Shown in pieces: positions 1 to 6,948 of a stretch of 7,086 nt of DNA (positions are counted from its first letter, which is position 1; each line of letters begins with the position of its first letter). The DNA comes from an uncultured Bryobacteraceae bacterium. Its GTDB lineage: Bacteria > Acidobacteriota > Terriglobia > Bryobacterales > Bryobacteraceae. The notes under the pieces are model-generated. The model searched no databases, was not told the DNA's origin, and saw only the letters and a list, made by a program, of their open reading frames with translations. The position numbers and the translations under genes are program-made. The DNA lies in contig CAKZVG010000457.1 in NCBI GenBank assembly GCA_937921835.1, positions 1 through 7,086 on the forward strand, read 5' to 3'.

Positions 1-758
1 GGCAGGTGGTGGATCTCAAGTCCGTGGCGGAGCCCGCGGCGCGCGCGGCCCGGCAGGGGTTGCTGGCGGCGCGCGACGGCGGCGCGAAGAAGGCCGGTTG
101 GCGGCGGGCGGCGGAGGCGCTGCCCCAGGCGCCAGGGGTGATTCAGCTAAACCTTCTCGACCGTTCGAACATCGTCTGGTTTGTGAACACCGAGCGGCTG
201 CCGGCCAATACGTTGCTCGAAGCCTTTCTGCTGTTGCCGGACGACCGCGAGCTTCCGCTCGAGCCGTGGCGGCTCTCGGAAGCTCTGCCGGCCGGGACGA
301 CGCTCGAATTGCCCCAGATCCGGGTGTTTGGCGACTTCTGGCCGGAGGGGCTGGTGACCTTCGCCATGATCGTTACCGTAGACAGGCGCGAAACCCAGGC
401 CGCGGCCGATTTTCCGGTCAACGCCAAGCGCGGCTACGAGGCGGTCATGAACATGGTCCCGCGCATCGATTCCGCCTTGCAGAGCCTGTCGGACCGGAAC
501 ATTTACATGACGCTGCGGGGATCCTTCCGCGGCGAGACTCCCCGGCTGGTCATCGAGGACGTCGTGGTTCCGCCCAGCGCGATGCGGAGCAGCGAACGGG
601 AAATCGTGGTGAACCTGAGCGCGGTGCGCGGCCTGGACTTGAGCGGGTTGCAGGATTCGCTGGTGACCATCGGACAGGGAGGGTGGTCCGATACCTTCAT
701 TTTCCGCTACGTTCCGCCCGCGGCGGGTGGCTTCAACACGGCGGCGGATCTCCAGTAG
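1..758 (+). CDS. Unrecognised protein, 3' part of gene (5' end probably outside window)
   Basis: I do not recognise this family. The reading frame is open from the left edge to TAG at 756-758. A GTG at 6 is the first possible start, but no Shine-Dalgarno is visible, the preceding codon (CAG) is in frame, and the first 45 residues are Ala/Arg-rich and unlike a signal peptide, so the gene probably begins upstream. From about residue 45 onward (counted from the GTG) the protein has alternating hydrophobic and polar stretches typical of beta strands, for example VTFAMIVTVDRR and DTFIFRYVPP. It has no transmembrane segment and no catalytic motif I can name. A helical-looking stretch lies at about residues 145-165 (YEAVMNMVPRIDSALQSL). 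It lies on the same strand as the protease pair, 136 bases upstream, so co-transcription is possible but unproven. That it is coding is well supported by length and composition; its function is unknown. Confidence 0.75.
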   Translation, partial: QVVDLKSVAEPAARAARQGLLAARDGGAKKAGWRRAAEALPQAPGVIQLNLLDRSNIVWFVNTERLPANTLLEAFLLLPDDRELPLEPWRLSEALPAGTTLELPQIRVFGDFWPEGLVTFAMIVTVDRRETQAAADFPVNAKRGYEAVMNMVPRIDSALQSLSDRNIYMTLRGSFRGETPRLVIEDVVVPPSAMRSSEREIVVNLSAVRGLDLSGLQDSLVTIGQGGWSDTFIFRYVPPAAGGFNTAADLQ

Positions 759-784
759 GCCATTGATTTTGCGTTCTTGACCCT

Positions 785-845
785 GGTTCTGGTAATCCAA
801 GGATAGGGAGCTGCGTCCCTCCTGGTATCGAAAGCGGCCAGAACC
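785..845. repeat. Nested inverted repeat in the leader of the first protease gene
   Basis: GGTTCTGG at 785-792 is the exact reverse complement of CCAGAACC at 838-845. Between them AGGGA (805-809) can pair with TCCCT (816-820) around a 6-base loop, and GATA (802-805) can alternatively extend pairing with TATC (826-829) across a bulge. If transcribed, this could fold as a stem within a stem ahead of the Shine-Dalgarno at 881-888. No T-run follows, so it does not look like an intrinsic terminator for the upstream gene. An 8-base match in a 136-base gap can arise by chance. The rest of the gap (759-894) shows no convincing sigma-70 promoter; TTGACC at 777-782 has no good -10 partner. Confidence 0.35.
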
Positions 846-880
846 GCCGATCTGGTGATTTCCGGAAGAACGCCGGCCGA

Positions 881-888
881 GGGGAGGA
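881..888 (+). promoter_or_regulatory. Strong Shine-Dalgarno of first protease gene
   Basis: GGGGAGGA lies 6 bases before the ATG at 895. This is a near-optimal ribosome binding site and fixes that start. The second protease gene lacks an equally good site. Confidence 0.85.
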
Positions 889-894
889 TTCCGC

Positions 895-3234
895 ATGCGA
901 CGTGCCTTGACCATCCTGCTGCTGCTCGTATTGGGCGGGCTGACGCTCGCCGGACAATACGTAGCGGGCGCCTATATCGTTGAACTGGCGGCCGAGCCGG
1001 TGGCGGCGGTGGCGAAACAGTCCTCCCGGCAAGCCGGTGAAGACCGGCGGGCGCGCATCCGGGCCGAGCAGCAAAACTTCCGGCAAGCGGCGGAAGCGGT
1101 TGGGGCGAGGGTGGTGGAATCGGTTGAAAACGTCGCCAACGCGCTGATGGTTCGCATTCCGGACGAACAGGCGGCGGTGCTCGAATCCCTGCCGGGCGTG
1201 GTGCGCGTCTATCCGGTGCGCGAGGCTCGGGCTGAACTCGACCGGGCGGCGGTCTTTCATAAGGTTCCGGACGCCTGGATCGAAGCGGGCGGCAGGGAGA
1301 ACGCCGGCAAGGGCGTCAAAATCGGCATCGTCGATACCGGCATCGACCGCGAGCACCCGGCGTTCCAGGATCCCTCGCTCAGCGCGCCCGAGGGCTATCC
1401 CATTTTGGGACGCGAATCCTTCCGTCCGTTCGCCAATGGCAAGATCATCGTGGCGCGTTCCTATGAGGACCTGCTCAACACGTCTTCCAATCCCAGTCCG
1501 CGCGACGCGGACGGGCATGGCACCGGCGTGGCGATGGCCGCCGCGGGGGTAACGGTCGCGGGACGCACCGCCACCATCACGGGAGTGGCGCCGAAGGCGT
1601 TCCTGGGCATCTACAAGGCGCTGGACGGGGAAGGGCGGGGGTCGGAGGAGACGATCCTTAAGGCCATCGACGACGCCGTCGCCGACCGGATGGACGTCCT
1701 GAACCTGAGCCTGGGGCTGTCGCTCGCGCCTCCGCTGGACCGCGATCTGCTCTCGGCGGCGATCGAGCGCGCCACGGCGGCGGGCGTCATCGTCGTCAAA
1801 TCGGCGGGCAACCTCGGTCCCGGCCCGGGTTCGATTTCATCGCCCGGCTCGGCTCCGTCTGGCATCACCGTGGGCGCCAACGCCAACGCCCGGGAGTTCG
1901 CCTTTCCAGAGGTGATGATGGAGGGCGCCGAACCGATCGAGGCCGTGGCCAGCGACGCCAGCGAAGATAAGCCTCCAATCGAAGGCCCGTTGCAGGACAT
2001 CGCCTCGCTCGACCCATCCGGCTTGCTCTGCTCGGCCGTCGAAAAGGGCAGCCTGCAAGGAAAGATCGCGCTGATCCTGCGGGGTGAGTGCCTTTTCGAG
2101 ACCAAGCTTGTCAACGCGCGAGACGCCGGCGCCGTAGCGGCAATCGTCTACACCGACGCGGCGCGTCCCGATCCGGGCATCATGGCCACCGGCCAGGCCG
2201 GTCTGCCGGCGGTGATGATCGGCCACACCGACGGGTTGGCGCTTAAGAAGCGCCTGGAAGCGAACCCCGCTCTGGTGGTCAAAATCCGCTTCATGCGGGA
2301 GGCGGTGGACGCCGACCCGTACCGGCTGGCTCCCTTCAGTTCCGGCGGACCCACGCCCGAGCTGGCCATCAAACCCGACCTGGTGGCGGCCGGAACCTGG
2401 ATCTACACCGCCTCCAACGATTCGTCCTTCATGCTGATTAACGGCACCAGTTTCTCGGCGCCGCTGGTTTCGGGCGCCGCTGCGGTACTGAAGGCCACCC
2501 GTCCGGGCTTGCCCGTGGACCATTACCGCTCCCTGCTTATCAACAGCGCGGGCGTTTTCGGCAAGGACGGCGAGCCCGCGCAGAGTGTTCTCCAGACGGG
2601 CGCCGGGGTGCTGGACCTGCTGGCCGCGCTGCGAAGTCCGGTGGTTGCCGACCCGGTGTCGGTCAGTTTCGGCGCCGGGGGCGGTTCGCCATCCCTCCAG
2701 CGCCAGCTTCGCATTCACAACACCGGCCTCCAGGCCGACACGTTTACCGTCACCCCGCGGCCGCAAGGCGCATCCCCGGCGCCGCAGCTTTCCGCCAACA
2801 CGCTCCGGCTGGGCCCGGGAGAATCCGCCGCGGTTGAGCTGACGCTGGCCGCCTCGAACCTCCCGGCGGGCGAGCATCAGGGCTTCCTCATCGTGCGCGG
2901 GACCACGTCGGAGGTCGAGGCGCGGATTCCCTATTGGTACGGCGTGACGGGCGGCGAGCCACGCTACCTGCACACGGTTGCCTCGGGCTCGGCCGGCTCG
3001 AACCGTTCCATCTTCATCCGCGTGGCGGACGCGGCGCGGGTGGCGATGAAGGATTTCAAGCCGGAAGTCACCGCCGTCACCGAGGACGCGGCTGTGACCT
3101 CGGTGGATTCCGCGGACGAGTTCTATCCCGGATTCTGGCGCGCGCGGGTGCGCCTGGGGGCGGGCACGCGGTCGGTGTTTCGCGTCCAGGCGGGCAGCGT
3201 GACCCGGACGGTGACGATTTCCCGCGAAGACTAG
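895..3234 (+). CDS. Secreted S8 (subtilisin-like) serine protease with PA domain, first tandem copy
   Basis: Predicted exported endopeptidase of 779 residues. Residues 1-19 or so form a signal peptide (basic start, Leu-rich core), with mature sequence likely beginning near QYVAG. Residues 27-111 resemble an I9 inhibitor-type propeptide (YIVEL at the start, VENVANALMVRIPD in the middle). The catalytic domain carries Asp147 (IVDTGID), His208 (GHGTG), oxyanion Asn306 (SAGN) and Ser519 (GTSFSAP), so the triad is complete. A PA domain of about residues 340-470 is inserted between Asn306 and Ser519 (GKIALILRGECLFETK, then AGAVAAIVYTD); it is expected to affect substrate access or binding. The protein's only two cysteines, 379 and 399, lie in it and may form a disulfide. 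Residues 583-685 look like an Ig/fn3-type domain ending PYWY, and 688-776 like a second beta-rich domain. There is no sorting signal or C-terminal membrane anchor, so release from the cell is likely. The usual GHGTH is GHGTG here. The start is fixed by the Shine-Dalgarno at 881-888. The specific substrate cannot be told from sequence. Confidence 0.93.
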   Translation: MRRALTILLLLVLGGLTLAGQYVAGAYIVELAAEPVAAVAKQSSRQAGEDRRARIRAEQQNFRQAAEAVGARVVESVENVANALMVRIPDEQAAVLESLPGVVRVYPVREARAELDRAAVFHKVPDAWIEAGGRENAGKGVKIGIVDTGIDREHPAFQDPSLSAPEGYPILGRESFRPFANGKIIVARSYEDLLNTSSNPSPRDADGHGTGVAMAAAGVTVAGRTATITGVAPKAFLGIYKALDGEGRGSEETILKAIDDAVADRMDVLNLSLGLSLAPPLDRDLLSAAIERATAAGVIVVKSAGNLGPGPGSISSPGSAPSGITVGANANAREFAFPEVMMEGAEPIEAVASDASEDKPPIEGPLQDIASLDPSGLLCSAVEKGSLQGKIALILRGECLFETKLVNARDAGAVAAIVYTDAARPDPGIMATGQAGLPAVMIGHTDGLALKKRLEANPALVVKIRFMREAVDADPYRLAPFSSGGPTPELAIKPDLVAAGTWIYTASNDSSFMLINGTSFSAPLVSGAAAVLKATRPGLPVDHYRSLLINSAGVFGKDGEPAQSVLQTGAGVLDLLAALRSPVVADPVSVSFGAGGGSPSLQRQLRIHNTGLQADTFTVTPRPQGASPAPQLSANTLRLGPGESAAVELTLAASNLPAGEHQGFLIVRGTTSEVEARIPYWYGVTGGEPRYLHTVASGSAGSNRSIFIRVADAARVAMKDFKPEVTAVTEDAAVTSVDSADEFYPGFWRARVRLGAGTRSVFRVQAGSVTRTVTISRED

Positions 3235-3255
3235 CGTAAGGCGGCAAGCAGTTCC

Positions 3256-5613
3256 ATGCGGTACCTGATTCTATTTCTCCTGGCGATCGTTCTGGCGCCC
3301 GCCCAGTACGTCCCCGGCCACTACATCGTCGAGTTGGAGCAGGAGCCGGTGGTGGCCGCCCTCCCGCGCGGCCCGCGGATGAGCCTCCAGGAGCGTGCGC
3401 TCCGGCGCGCCGAGGTGCGTCGCGAACAGCACCGCCTGCGCGGGGAGATCGAACGCCGCCAGGCTGAGGTGCTGGCCGAGGTGGAGAACGTCGCCAACGC
3501 CCTGGTGGTTCGAATTCCGGACGAACGCGCCGCAACGCTGCGCGCTTTGCGCGGGGTGCGTGAAATCCATCCGGTCCGGCTGCTCCAGCCGTACCTGGAC
3601 ACGGCGGCTCAGCTTCACGCGGCGCCGGAAGCCTGGGCGCTGGCCGGGGGCCTTCAGCGCGCCGGCGCGGGGATGAAGATCGCCATCATCGACACGGGCA
3701 TCGACGCCTCCCACCCCGCCTTTCAGGGCTTCACTTCGCCGGTTCCCGAGGGCTTCCCCAAGGTCAACAAGGAATCGGATCTGGCCTTTACGAACAACAA
3801 GGTCATCGTGGCGCGCAGCTACCCCAGCCTGCGGGGCGCCGAGTTTCCCGCCGCCGACCGCAAGGGCCACGGAACGTCGGTGGCCATGGCCGCCGCCGGG
3901 TTGCCGGTGAACGCTCCGCTGGCGGCCATCGCGGGCCTGGCGCCGGGCGCCTGGCTGGGGAACTACAAGGTTTTCCCGGACGACTCCGAGGGCGCTCCCG
4001 ACGCGCTCATCCTGAAGGCCATCGATGACGCCGTGGCGGATGGAATGGATGTCATCAACCTGAGCCTGGGATCGCTGCTCGCAGCCCGCCCCGAGCAGGA
4101 CGTGCTGGCGCGGGCCGTGGAGCGGGCGGCGGCGGCGGGCGTGCTGGTGGTGGCCGCGGCCGGCAACGACGGACCCGAGCCGAACACGGTGGGCACGCCG
4201 GCCACGGCGGCGTCCGCGATCTCGGTCGGCAACTCCCTGAACACCCGCATTTTCGCCGCGTCGGTCCAGCTTGAGGGAGGTCTCAGTTTTGTGGCGCTGC
4301 CGGCCGCGAACTCCGCGGGGCGCGGCCCGGTGAGCGCCCCTCTGGCCGACGTGGAGGAGTTCGACGGCAGCGGCTTGGCCTGCCTGGCCCTCCCGCCCGG
4401 CAGCCTCGCGGGCCGGATCGCCCTGATCCTGCGCGGCGAGTGCACCTTCGAGGCAAAGCTCAGCAACGCCGCCGCCGCGGGCGCGGCGGGCGCGCTGGTT
4501 TACACCGACGCGGACCGTCCCGAGGCCGTCACCATGGAGACCGGCCCGGCCGCTTTGCCGGCCTGCATGGTCAGCTATGCCGGGGGACTCGAGATCAAGG
4601 ACCGGTTGCGCCTCGCCCCCGGCCTCTCCGGCACGCTGCGCTTCACGCCCGGCCCGGTGCCGGTGGACCCGCGGCGCATCAGCGCGAGTTCCAGCCGCGG
4701 CCCGGGCCCCAACTCGGCCATCAAGCCCGAACTGCTGGCCGCGGGCACGTCGATCTACACCGCCGTCCCGTCCGGTGGCTCAGCCGCCGGTTATGCGGTC
4801 CGCAACGGGACCAGTTTCTCGGCGCCGGTCGTGGCCGGCGCGGCGGCGGTACTGAAGGCCGCGCGGCCGGGCTTGACCGTCGAGCAGTACCGCTCCCTGC
4901 TGATCAACAGCGCCACGCCGCTGGCGCTCGAAAGCGGCGTGCCGGCGGCGGTACAGAACGCCGGCGCGGGCTTGCTGAACCTGCTGTCCGGGCTGCGGGC
5001 GGCCTTGACGGCGACTCCCGCCGCGCTGAGTTTCGGTACGGGCGGCGGCACCTTCGAGAGGTCGCTCGAACTGACGCTGACCAACATCGGGACCGCCGCC
5101 GACACCTTCTCGCTGGAGCCGCAGCCGCTCACGGGTGGCCTGGCGGCCTCGGTTTCCCGCGACTGGGTGGCGCTTGAGCCGGGCGAGTCGGCTACCGTGC
5201 GCGTGTCGCTGGCGGGCGTGGGCCTGCCCGGCGGCGCTTATGAAGGCTTCCTGCGGCTGCGTGGCACCAGCTCGGATTCCATCGCGCACGTTCCGTATTG
5301 GTACGCGGCGCCGGCCGGCGTGGCGCGCTACATCACGCCTCTCAATCCTCCCACCAGCGGCCGCGCGAGCGCGCGTCTGAGTCTCATCTTCCGGGTCACG
5401 GAGGAGTCCGGCATCCCGCTGGCGGACCTCGAGCCGGAAGTGGCCGCCGTGGCAGGCGGCGGAGAGGTGGAGCAGGTGGTTTCCATCGACAGCCGCGTTC
5501 CGGGGGCTTTCCGGGCCACGGTCCGTCTGGGCCCGGCGGCGGGCAGGAACATATTCCGCATCCGGGCCGCCGGCAACGAGCGTGAGGTGACGATCTCCGC
5601 CACTCAGCCTTGA
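3256..5613 (+). CDS. Secreted S8 (subtilisin-like) serine protease with PA domain, second tandem copy
   Basis: A 785-residue paralogue of the preceding gene, collinear over its full length. Residues 1-16 are a signal peptide with a good cleavage site (APA before QYVPG). An I9-type propeptide follows to about residue 113 (YIVELEQEP, VENVANALVVRIPD). The catalytic residues are Asp146 (IIDTGID), His205 (GHGTS), Asn304 (AAGNDGP) and Ser520 (GTSFSAP). The PA domain at about 340-468 has Cys376 and Cys396, matching the pair in the first copy, plus an extra Cys437. The fold resumes at SSSRGP (478-483). The Ig/fn3-like region (about 585-683) again ends PYWY and is followed by a last beta-rich domain. 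The ATG lies 21 bases after the upstream stop. The nearest Shine-Dalgarno-like sequence, AAGG at 3238-3241, is 14 bases from it and rather far, so translation may depend partly on coupling to the first copy. Co-transcription with it is likely. The start is supported by the signal peptide. Confidence 0.93.
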   Translation: MRYLILFLLAIVLAPAQYVPGHYIVELEQEPVVAALPRGPRMSLQERALRRAEVRREQHRLRGEIERRQAEVLAEVENVANALVVRIPDERAATLRALRGVREIHPVRLLQPYLDTAAQLHAAPEAWALAGGLQRAGAGMKIAIIDTGIDASHPAFQGFTSPVPEGFPKVNKESDLAFTNNKVIVARSYPSLRGAEFPAADRKGHGTSVAMAAAGLPVNAPLAAIAGLAPGAWLGNYKVFPDDSEGAPDALILKAIDDAVADGMDVINLSLGSLLAARPEQDVLARAVERAAAAGVLVVAAAGNDGPEPNTVGTPATAASAISVGNSLNTRIFAASVQLEGGLSFVALPAANSAGRGPVSAPLADVEEFDGSGLACLALPPGSLAGRIALILRGECTFEAKLSNAAAAGAAGALVYTDADRPEAVTMETGPAALPACMVSYAGGLEIKDRLRLAPGLSGTLRFTPGPVPVDPRRISASSSRGPGPNSAIKPELLAAGTSIYTAVPSGGSAAGYAVRNGTSFSAPVVAGAAAVLKAARPGLTVEQYRSLLINSATPLALESGVPAAVQNAGAGLLNLLSGLRAALTATPAALSFGTGGGTFERSLELTLTNIGTAADTFSLEPQPLTGGLAASVSRDWVALEPGESATVRVSLAGVGLPGGAYEGFLRLRGTSSDSIAHVPYWYAAPAGVARYITPLNPPTSGRASARLSLIFRVTEESGIPLADLEPEVAAVAGGGEVEQVVSIDSRVPGAFRATVRLGPAAGRNIFRIRAAGNEREVTISATQP

Positions 5614-5614
5614 C

Positions 5615-6928
5615 TTACTCCCGCACCTCGATGGGCTTCATGTCCCGCATCAGGAAATGCACGACCGCCAGCGCCGTCAGGTGGAACGCCCCCATGGTCA
5701 AAAACACCGGTGTGTAGCCGAAATGAGTGACGATCCATCCCGGAATCAAGCCTGAGAAGAGCGTGCCGCCCAGCCCGCCGGCGAAGCCGCCGATGCCGGT
5801 CACCGAGGCTACCGCTCGCTTGGGGAAGACGTCCGAGGTGGTGGTGAACAGGTTCGCCGACCAGCCCTGGTGCGAGGACGTGGCCACGCATACCAGCGCG
5901 ATGGCTAGCACCGGGCTCTTGGCCAGCACCGACATGGCGGCGATGGGCATGCCCGCGGCGCAAATCGCCATGGCCGTCTTGCGCGCCTTGGAGACGCTCC
6001 AGCCGCGGCGGATCAGCGCGCCCGAGATCCACCCGCCGCCCACGCTGCCCACGTCCGCCATCAGGTAAACCACCGGCAGCGCCCAGCCGATTTCCGTCAG
6101 GTTGAACTTGCGGACGTCGTAGAGGTATGGCGGCAGCCAGTAGAGATAGAACCACCAGACCGGGTCGGTCAGAAACTTGGCGATGGCGAAGCCCCACGCC
6201 TGGCGGTGCTTGAGCACCCGGCCCCAGGTGAACGCCGGGCCGCTGGCATCCCCCCCGGCCGAATCGCTCCGGATGTAGGCGACCTCGGCGGCGTTGGCTT
6301 TGGGGTGCAGTTCGGGCGTCCGGTAGTACAACAGCCACAGGATCAGCCAGAGGAAGCCGAGTGCCCCGGTGATCAGGAAGCAGTCCCGCCAGCCGACGTG
6401 CAGCACCATGTAGGCGAACAGGGGCGGGCCAATCATGGAGGCGACGTTGGTGCCGGCGTTGAAGATGCCGGTGGCGAAGGCGCGGTCCTTCTTCGGAAAC
6501 CATTCCGCCACGGTCTTGATCGCGGCCGGGAAGTTGCCGGCTTCGCCCAGGCCGAGCAGCGCGCGCCAGAAACTGAGCGAGAACGCCGAACCGGCCAGGG
6601 CGTGCAGGCAGGCGGCGACGGACCACCACGTGATGGCCACGGCGTAGCCGATCCGGGTCCCGTACCGGTCGATGAACTTGCCCATCAGCAGAAAGCCGAT
6701 CATGTAGGCGAACTGAAAGGCCGAGTTCACGTAGCCGTACTGCTGGTTGGTGAGATGAATATCCTCACGGATGACCGGAATCAGAACGGAAAGTACGATA
6801 CGGTCGAGGTAGTTGACCGTGGTAGCGAAGAAGACTAAGGCAAGGATCCACCAGCGCGTGCGGGTCATGCGAAGCAGAGGGGCGCCGGGACCGGCTGCTT
6901 CCGGGTTTTCTGGACTGTAGGAGGACAC
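5615..6928 (-). CDS. MFS transporter, anion:cation symporter family, hexuronate (ExuT)-like
   Basis: A 437-residue inner-membrane transporter with the usual 12-helix MFS pattern: two six-helix halves joined by a polar loop at about 203-245. Family marks include NYLDR (39-43) at the end of helix 1, the helix 2-3 loop motif GKFIDRYGTRIG (83-94), FWRALLGLGEAGNFPA (120-135) with AEWFPKKDRAFATGIFNAGT just after (141-160), and the second-half counterpart VFPKRAVASVTGIGGFAGG (367-385). These are typical of the ACS family, whose members take up sugar acids such as glucuronate and galacturonate with protons. Hexuronate is the best guess, but other organic anions are possible and no uronate catabolic gene is in view. 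Two starts compete: GTG at 6928 (no Shine-Dalgarno, TATAAT 6 bases upstream) and ATG at 6868 (Met21, just before the first helix; also no clear Shine-Dalgarno). The stop lies one base from the convergent protease stop. Confidence 0.9.
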   Translation of the reverse strand: MSSYSPENPEAAGPGAPLLRMTRTRWWILALVFFATTVNYLDRIVLSVLIPVIREDIHLTNQQYGYVNSAFQFAYMIGFLLMGKFIDRYGTRIGYAVAITWWSVAACLHALAGSAFSLSFWRALLGLGEAGNFPAAIKTVAEWFPKKDRAFATGIFNAGTNVASMIGPPLFAYMVLHVGWRDCFLITGALGFLWLILWLLYYRTPELHPKANAAEVAYIRSDSAGGDASGPAFTWGRVLKHRQAWGFAIAKFLTDPVWWFYLYWLPPYLYDVRKFNLTEIGWALPVVYLMADVGSVGGGWISGALIRRGWSVSKARKTAMAICAAGMPIAAMSVLAKSPVLAIALVCVATSSHQGWSANLFTTTSDVFPKRAVASVTGIGGFAGGLGGTLFSGLIPGWIVTHFGYTPVFLTMGAFHLTALAVVHFLMRDMKPIEVRE

Positions 6929-6934
6929 TCCGCG

Positions 6935-6940
6935 ATTATA
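6935..6940 (-). promoter_or_regulatory. -10 element TATAAT upstream of the MFS transporter gene
   Basis: On the minus strand these six bases read TATAAT, a perfect match to the sigma-70 -10 consensus. Six bases (CGCGGA) separate it from the GTG at 6928, which places the expected transcription start on the G of that codon, giving a leaderless mRNA. No TTGACA-like -35 is visible at 16-18 bases upstream (CACGGC at a 17-base spacer). The element overlaps the plus-strand one at 6937-6942. Confidence 0.5.
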
Positions 6941-6942
6941 GT
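6937..6942 (+). promoter_or_regulatory. -10 element TATAGT upstream of the nucleotidyltransferase gene
   Basis: TATAGT matches the -10 consensus at five of six positions. Six bases (AAATAC) separate it from the GTG at 6949, so the expected transcription start is the first base of the start codon. A GGAGGA at 6920-6925 is 23 bases from the GTG, too far to act as its Shine-Dalgarno and upstream of the predicted transcript. No good -35 is seen. Confidence 0.5.
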
Positions 6943-6948
6943 AAATAC

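Noticed and set aside
777..806. Possible sigma-70 promoter (TTGACC with GGATAG) before the first protease
   Set aside because: The -10 matches poorly at 17-18 base spacing; other pairings in the gap are no better, so no promoter is called.
147..914. A 255-codon minus-strand frame across the first gene and the following gap
   Set aside because: Composition is Arg/Gly/Gln-rich and without motif; the plus-strand frame is much more protein-like.
1837..2973. A 378-codon open frame on the minus strand inside the first protease gene
   Set aside because: It lies fully antisense to a protein with clear domains and triad; its Arg/Gly/His-rich composition is typical of a GC-rich shadow frame, with no recognisable motif.
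4440..5177. A 245-codon plus-strand frame inside the second protease gene
   Set aside because: Overlaps the catalytic region of the protease in another frame; Arg/Gly-rich low-complexity translation.
5604..6629. A 341-codon minus-strand frame overlapping the transporter
   Set aside because: Same-strand shadow in another frame; the transporter frame has conserved MFS motifs throughout.
6206..6838. A 210-codon plus-strand frame opposite the transporter
   Set aside because: Antisense shadow, rich in Gly, Glu and Val, with no recognisable domain.
6920..6925. GGAGGA as Shine-Dalgarno for the nucleotidyltransferase
   Set aside because: It is 23 bases before the GTG, and no ATG, GTG or TTG start in the right frame lies at normal distance from it.
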